Origin: Bacteroidota bacterium
GTDB taxonomy: Bacteria > Bacteroidota > Ignavibacteria > Kapaibacteriales > Kapaibacteriaceae
Assembly (NCBI GenBank): GCA_003488525.1
Contig: DNLG01000087.1
Location: 6,727 to 18,213, forward strand
Reading direction: 5' to 3'
Length of the DNA: 11,487 nucleotides
In this document: positions 8,048 to 11,487 of the stretch, piece after piece
Numbering within the stretch: the stretch's first letter is position 1
Layout of the letters: each line of letters starts with the position of its first letter
Position numbers and translations under genes: made by a program
The notes under the pieces: model-generated
What the model was told of the DNA's origin: nothing
Database searches by the model: none
The model's input: the letters and a program-made list of their open reading frames with translations, nothing else

Positions 8048-8796
8048 TGAACCTTCGACTGCACATCTGGCGTCAGGCCGGACCCGATGATATGGGCATG
8101 CTCAAGACGTACGACATCGCCAACGTCAGTGAGCACATGAGCTTCCTCGAGATGCTTGATGTCCTGAACGAAGAGCTCATCGCCAAGGGCGAAAATCCGG
8201 TGGCCTTCGATCATGATTGTCGTGAAGGCATCTGCGGAACCTGTGGTATGGTCATCAATGGACGTCCACACGGGCCCCTTGCCCGCACCACGGCGTGCCA
8301 GCTGCACATGCGGACATTCAAGGATGGCGACGAGATCTACATCGAACCGTGGAGAGCCAAGGCCTTCCCGGTCCTTCGTGATCTGGTGGTCGACCGTGGT
8401 TCGTTCGACCGGATCATCCAGAAGGGCGGCTTTATCAGCGTCAATACCGGCAATGCTCAGGACGGCAACACGCTTCCCATCGGTAAGCCTGATGCGGACC
8501 GTGCCATGGATGCTGCGGCCTGCATCGGTTGCGGCGCATGCGTTGCCGCGTGCCCGAACTCTTCGGCCATGCTCTTTACGGCGGCCAAGATCGGTCACCT
8601 TGCATCACTCCCTCAGGGACAGGCCGAGCGTTCATCTCGGGCACTGGACATGGTGCTGCAGATGGACACCGAGGGCTTTGGTGCCTGCACGAATCATTAT
8701 GAGTGCGAGGCCGCCTGTCCGAAGGGTATCAGCGCAGAGTTCATCGCGCAGATGAATCGTGACTTTGTTGCCAGCGCTCTGGGCGGCAAGGCCTAA
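8047..8796 (+). CDS. sdhB: Succinate dehydrogenase/fumarate reductase iron-sulfur subunit
   Basis: 249 residues. It carries electrons from the SdhA flavin to the b hemes of SdhC through three clusters, and all ligands are present. The N-terminal ferredoxin-like domain binds [2Fe-2S] by Cys58, Cys63, Cys66 (CREGICGTC) and Cys84. The C-terminal helical domain has [12 protein letters not shown] (159-170) and [14 protein letters not shown] (214-226 and on). By family pattern Cys159, Cys162, Cys165 and Cys224 bind [4Fe-4S], and Cys169, Cys214 and Cys220 bind [3Fe-4S]. The start overlaps the sdhA stop by one base, so synthesis is coupled. It is last in the operon. The stop lies 10 bases from that of the convergent pdxJ, and no hairpin terminator fits between them. 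Confidence 0.97.
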   Translation: MNLRLHIWRQAGPDDMGMLKTYDIANVSEHMSFLEMLDVLNEELIAKGENPVAFDHDCREGICGTCGMVINGRPHGPLARTTACQLHMRTFKDGDEIYIEPWRAKAFPVLRDLVVDRGSFDRIIQKGGFISVNTGNAQDGNTLPIGKPDADRAMDAAACIGCGACVAACPNSSAMLFTAAKIGHLASLPQGQAERSSRALDMVLQMDTEGFGACTNHYECEAACPKGISAEFIAQMNRDFVASALGGKA

Positions 8797-8806
8797 CGGG
8801 GAAGTC

Positions 8807-9523
8807 TCAGCGCAGCATCTGGAGATATTCTTCGACCGCGCGCTCAAATCCAACCAGTACGGCACGTCCCACCAGGGCGTGCCCGATGGAGACTTCCTCG
8901 ATCTCCGCGATCGATCTCAGAGGGCCGATGTTTCGCAGATCGAGCCCATGTCCGGCAGTCACCACCAGTCCCGCCTGCGCGGCTATCCGTGCGGCCGACG
9001 TTAAGCGTTCCAGTTGGATCATTGATGCGGCTCCGCTGCGGGCGTTGGCGTACGTTCCCGTGTGGAACTCGATAATGTCAGCTCCACACGCCGCGGCTGC
9101 CTCGATCTGATCGGCTTCCGGTTCGATAAAAAAGCTGACCTCAATGCCGCGCTCATGGAACCGCTCGGTCAGTGTTCGGTAGCGTTCCACATGTCCGGCC
9201 ACTGCCAGGCCCCCTTCCGTCGTTAGCTCCTCACGCTTCTCCGGTACCAGCGTCACCAAGTCCGGCACGATGTCCAGGGCAATGGCAATGATCTCTTCAG
9301 AAGCGGCCATCTCCAGGTCGAGCTTTGTGGTTACGATCTCCCGCAGCACGCGGACGTCGCGATCGTTCACGTGGCGACGGTCTTCACGCAGGTGACAGAC
9401 AATACCGCTGGCACCGGCCAGTTCGGCAAGGACGGCCGCATGGACGGGGTCGGGCTCAATGCCCCCGCGGGCTTCCCGCAGCGTGGCGACGTGATCGATG
9501 TTGACGGCAAGACGAATGGACAT
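8807..9523 (-). CDS. pdxJ: Pyridoxine 5'-phosphate synthase
   Basis: 238 residues from the chosen start. It joins 1-deoxy-D-xylulose 5-phosphate with 3-amino-2-oxopropyl phosphate to make pyridoxine 5'-phosphate, the ring-closing step of DXP-dependent vitamin B6 synthesis, in the cytoplasm. The TIM-barrel motifs are all present: VNIDHVATLREARGG (7-21), HLREDRRHV (44-52), LDLEMAASEE (68-77), EFHTGTYA (152-159), AGHGLDL (190-196) and IGHALVGRAV (213-222). His44, Glu71 and His192 correspond to E. coli His45, Glu72 and His193. The frame has an earlier ATG at 9541, which adds six residues (MFPHPA). ATG 9523 is preferred because MSIRLAVNIDH is the normal family N-terminus. Neither start has a ribosome site. 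It stands alone, convergent with the sdh operon and divergent from the right SBBP gene; no other B6 gene is in view. Confidence 0.96.
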   Translation of the reverse strand: MSIRLAVNIDHVATLREARGGIEPDPVHAAVLAELAGASGIVCHLREDRRHVNDRDVRVLREIVTTKLDLEMAASEEIIAIALDIVPDLVTLVPEKREELTTEGGLAVAGHVERYRTLTERFHERGIEVSFFIEPEADQIEAAAACGADIIEFHTGTYANARSGAASMIQLERLTSAARIAAQAGLVVTAGHGLDLRNIGPLRSIAEIEEVSIGHALVGRAVLVGFERAVEEYLQMLR

Positions 9524-9611
9524 GGCCGGGTGGGGAAACAATTAGTGGAAACGACGCGGTGGTTTACGTGTTAGATGCTTATGAACGCCTGAGAAGGCGA
9601 CCGTGTTGTGG

Positions 9612-9619
9612 TATTTTTG
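9612..9619 (+). promoter_or_regulatory. Bacteroidota-type -7 promoter element (TATTTTTG) before the right SBBP gene
   Basis: TATTTTTG matches TAnnTTTG exactly and is the most AT-rich spot of this region. Transcription from it would give a leader of roughly 90 bases before ATG 9716. No clear -33 TTTG is seen about 19 bases upstream, so confidence is limited. Confidence 0.35.
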
Positions 9620-9624
9620 CGGCT

Positions 9625-9653
9625 GGCCAACACTGGCCTGCAAAGGTAAGGCC
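9625..9653 (+). other. Two mutually exclusive leader hairpins
   Basis: GGCCA (9625-9629) can pair with TGGCC (9634-9638) around an ACAC loop. GGCCT (9635-9639) can instead pair with AGGCC (9649-9653) around nine bases. The two stems share GGCC at 9635-9638, so only one can form at a time. They lie between the promoter-like element and the SBBP start. The stems are only five pairs each. Confidence 0.3.
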
Positions 9654-9715
9654 GGCAGCGATGGGTCGTATATCAACGCGTCACTCTCTGCACGTTCGGC
9701 AGTTCGTTTGCAATC

Positions 9716-11487
9716 ATGTTCAACAAGCTCATGGCTTATCCAATGCAGTTTTTCCTCCTTGCTATGCTCGTATGGTGTTGTGCCACGGGCGACCTGTACA
9801 GCCAGAAGACCCCAGCGACGTCCGTGGCCTCTGCGCCATCGGTATCTATCGATGGGCTCATTGGCAATGTCGGACAATGGCCCTCGCACGTTCTGTATGC
9901 ATATCGCTCCAGCGGACAGAACGTCTGGGTTACCCGATACGGAACAGAGGTCGAGTCCTACGCCACAGACCGCACCGCCGGCATGCGCCACGGACGCGTC
10001 GAGTCGCGGCGTCTGCTCAACGCAGGTCAGGCAGTAACGGCGATTGCATCCGAGCAGATCTCCACGGTCAGTTTCTTTCGTGGACGGCACTCGTCGCAGT
10101 GGTTCGCTGCGCCGGTCTATCGATCGGTCGTAATCCGAGACGCTGCACCCGGGGTGACCGTTGAGTATCGTGCCGTTGGCAGGGGGCTTGAGCAGTCTTT
10201 TACTCTTGATGCAGGTGTGAGTCCATCCGCTGTGAGTTTTGTTGTCGAACCTTCGGCCGACGGCGGATCGCCACGCGCGATCGTCTCGCCGACCTCGTCG
10301 ATCGTCTATGCCTCGTATGTGGGAGGACCGTCCGACGACCAGGTGGCAGGCATCGAGTACCTGTCCAATGGTGAGGTGGTGATCGGTGGCACGACATCCA
10401 GCCTGTCCTATCCGGGCGTTACGGGCGGATACTCGACGTCCCTCAAGGGCGTCAGCGACGGCTATCTGGTGCGTCTCGATCGGAAGCTTCAGCGCGTGCT
10501 TTCGTACACTTTTTACGGTGGCAACGGAGAAGACCGCATCAATGCACTCGTGCGTGACAAGGCAAACGGCATCTATATCACCGGCGAGACGTCGTCTGCA
10601 GACCTTCCCGTGACGTCGGGAGCATCGGGTCAGCTCTACAAGGCCGGTATCGACGCCTACATCGCGAAGTTTGACAGTACACTCACCAGGCTGCAGATCA
10701 GCGGTTACCATGGCGGGAATAAGGACGACATTGGCGTTGCCATTGCCGTTGACCAGAACGGCGTCATCTTCCTTGCCGGCAACACGAACTCGACAACGAA
10801 TCTGCCGGTGACGTTTCCTGTCACGATCACGCGACGTGACTGGCGCGGGCGGACGTTCACCGAGCCCGGTGGCGGATCCAATCAGGGCGTCGTGGACATC
10901 TTCCTGGCCTTCTTTTCGGTGAACGGGTCGTTGCAACAGAGTCGGTACTTCGGCCGCAGCGGTATCGACCGCGTAACGGCAATGTGCATCGACGGATCGA
11001 ACAGCGTCTATTTCACCGGATCGACAACCTCACCGGACTTCGAGACATCACCCACGCCGGGGTTCTTCTCATCGGGTCGTCTGCCGTATGACCGGACGTT
11101 CAACGGCGGCACGACCGATGCTTTTGTTGTCAAGATGAACAACGAGCTCCAGCTGGCCAAGTCCGATGACGGAACATACTCGACGTTCTTCGGCGGAAAT
11201 GGCGACGAGGAGGGGCGTGGCATTTTCGTCGATGAGATCGGGCGTGCGCAAGTTGTGGGCGTGACCAGATCGACCAACCTCGAGACGATCGGCACTCTGA
11301 TAACGCAACCCATCGGAGACCAGGATATCTTTCTGGCTGTGTTCCCTGATGACGGACGAAATCTCACAGGAGCAACCTACTTCGGCGGTACCGGTACGGA
11401 TGATGTCAGAAGCGTCCGCTTCAATCCCGTGTCACGTCTTGCCGTGCTTTGCGGAGCCACTCAGTCTGGCGACTTCCCGGTTGCCGG
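9716..11487 (+). CDS. Secreted SBBP beta-propeller repeat protein, N-terminal part (runs off right edge)
   Basis: The 590 codons visible from ATG 9716 stay open to the window edge; the C-terminus is missing. Residues 1-30 look like a signal peptide: a hydrophobic FFLLAMLVW core, then DLYSQ, a likely cleavage region of Bacteroidota type. Other in-frame ATGs at 9731 and 9743 would shorten it slightly. Residues about 46-197 form an N-terminal domain that opens IDGLIGNVGQWPSHVLYAY, like other SBBP proteins but shorter than in the left-hand gene. SBBP repeats follow, with openings YVGG (201), YGG (267), HGG (332), FGR (412), FGG (492) and FGG (556), so units of about 64-80 residues. Most are followed by a short G/S-D/E motif, a DxxG turn and a G-x-T/N strand. 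These fold as secreted beta-propellers. A C-terminal T9SS signal is likely but out of view. Ligand unknown. It is a distant paralogue of the left-hand gene. Confidence 0.88.
   Translation, partial: MFNKLMAYPMQFFLLAMLVWCCATGDLYSQKTPATSVASAPSVSIDGLIGNVGQWPSHVLYAYRSSGQNVWVTRYGTEVESYATDRTAGMRHGRVESRRLLNAGQAVTAIASEQISTVSFFRGRHSSQWFAAPVYRSVVIRDAAPGVTVEYRAVGRGLEQSFTLDAGVSPSAVSFVVEPSADGGSPRAIVSPTSSIVYASYVGGPSDDQVAGIEYLSNGEVVIGGTTSSLSYPGVTGGYSTSLKGVSDGYLVRLDRKLQRVLSYTFYGGNGEDRINALVRDKANGIYITGETSSADLPVTSGASGQLYKAGIDAYIAKFDSTLTRLQISGYHGGNKDDIGVAIAVDQNGVIFLAGNTNSTTNLPVTFPVTITRRDWRGRTFTEPGGGSNQGVVDIFLAFFSVNGSLQQSRYFGRSGIDRVTAMCIDGSNSVYFTGSTTSPDFETSPTPGFFSSGRLPYDRTFNGGTTDAFVVKMNNELQLAKSDDGTYSTFFGGNGDEEGRGIFVDEIGRAQVVGVTRSTNLETIGTLITQPIGDQDIFLAVFPDDGRNLTGATYFGGTGTDDVRSVRFNPVSRLAVLCGATQSGDFPVA

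Larger units (their letters stand above)
9524..9715. other. Divergent intergenic region between pdxJ and the right SBBP gene
   Basis: These 192 bases hold no convincing gene. They contain a -7-like promoter element (9612-9619), a small hairpin CGCCT-GAGA-AGGCG (9586-9599), and two overlapping hairpins at 9625-9653. An antisense frame runs through here from the SBBP gene but looks like a shadow. Confidence 0.5.

Noticed and set aside
8797..8806. Possible terminator between sdhB and pdxJ
   Set aside because: Only 10 bases separate the convergent stops, with no hairpin and no T-run; any terminator must lie inside the opposing coding sequence or be factor-dependent.
9524..9541. Six-codon N-terminal extension of pdxJ from ATG 9541
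   Set aside because: The added MFPHPA is not part of the PdxJ family N-terminus, and neither start has a ribosome site; the shorter form matches the family.
9542..10936. Long antisense open frame of 464 codons on the minus strand
   Set aside because: It lies wholly opposite the SBBP gene and its leader. Its product is rich in Arg, His and Cys with no recognisable domain, while the plus strand gives a clear signal peptide and repeated SBBP motifs. It is open because of GC-rich codon bias.
1..11487. CRISPR array, tRNA, rRNA, insertion sequence or phage genes
   Set aside because: I saw no regularly spaced repeats, no cloverleaf or rRNA-like sequence, no transposase or integrase motifs, and no paired terminal inverted repeats.

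Overview
This GC-rich, gene-dense window most likely comes from a Bacteroidota or related FCB-group bacterium of the Chlorobiota/Kapabacteria/Ignavibacteria type; the lineage is inferred. The signs are two secreted SBBP (beta-propeller repeat) proteins of the kind type IX secretion systems (T9SS) export, a di-heme b558-type SdhC in the order sdhC-sdhA-sdhB, weak or absent Shine-Dalgarno sites at most starts, and at least two upstream elements that fit the Bacteroidota -7 consensus TAnnTTTG. There are ten protein genes, no RNA gene and no mobile element, and no stretch over 300 bases lacks a gene.

Layout. Positions 1-1016 (minus) hold the N-terminal part of a secreted SBBP protein that runs off the left edge. 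Divergent from it, 1147-1971 and 1937-3394 (plus) encode two overlapping envelope proteins. The first has two membrane helices and a long coiled coil; the second has one N-terminal helix and a beta-rich periplasmic part. They resemble, distantly, the GldL/GldM proton-driven motor pair of T9SS and gliding. The pair converges, with overlapping stops, on a minus-strand operon: a NatA-like ABC ATPase (5308-4397), joined by an ATGA overlap to the endolytic transglycosylase MltG (4400-3381). Divergent from that operon is the complete succinate dehydrogenase operon sdhC-sdhA-sdhB (5413-8796, plus), which converges on pdxJ (9523-8807, minus; vitamin B6 synthesis). From 9716 (plus) a second secreted SBBP protein runs off the right edge.

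Function. The sdh operon encodes a whole membrane complex II: di-heme anchor, flavoprotein with covalent FAD, and iron-sulfur subunit with all eleven cluster cysteines. PdxJ is housekeeping. MltG sets peptidoglycan strand length, and its ABC partner has no permease in view. The outward-facing SBBP genes and the putative motor pair fit a surface-export theme: if the pair is a GldLM-type motor, it could power export of such SBBP cargo. The motor assignment rests on recognised local motifs and architecture rather than a database search, and is the main point to test.
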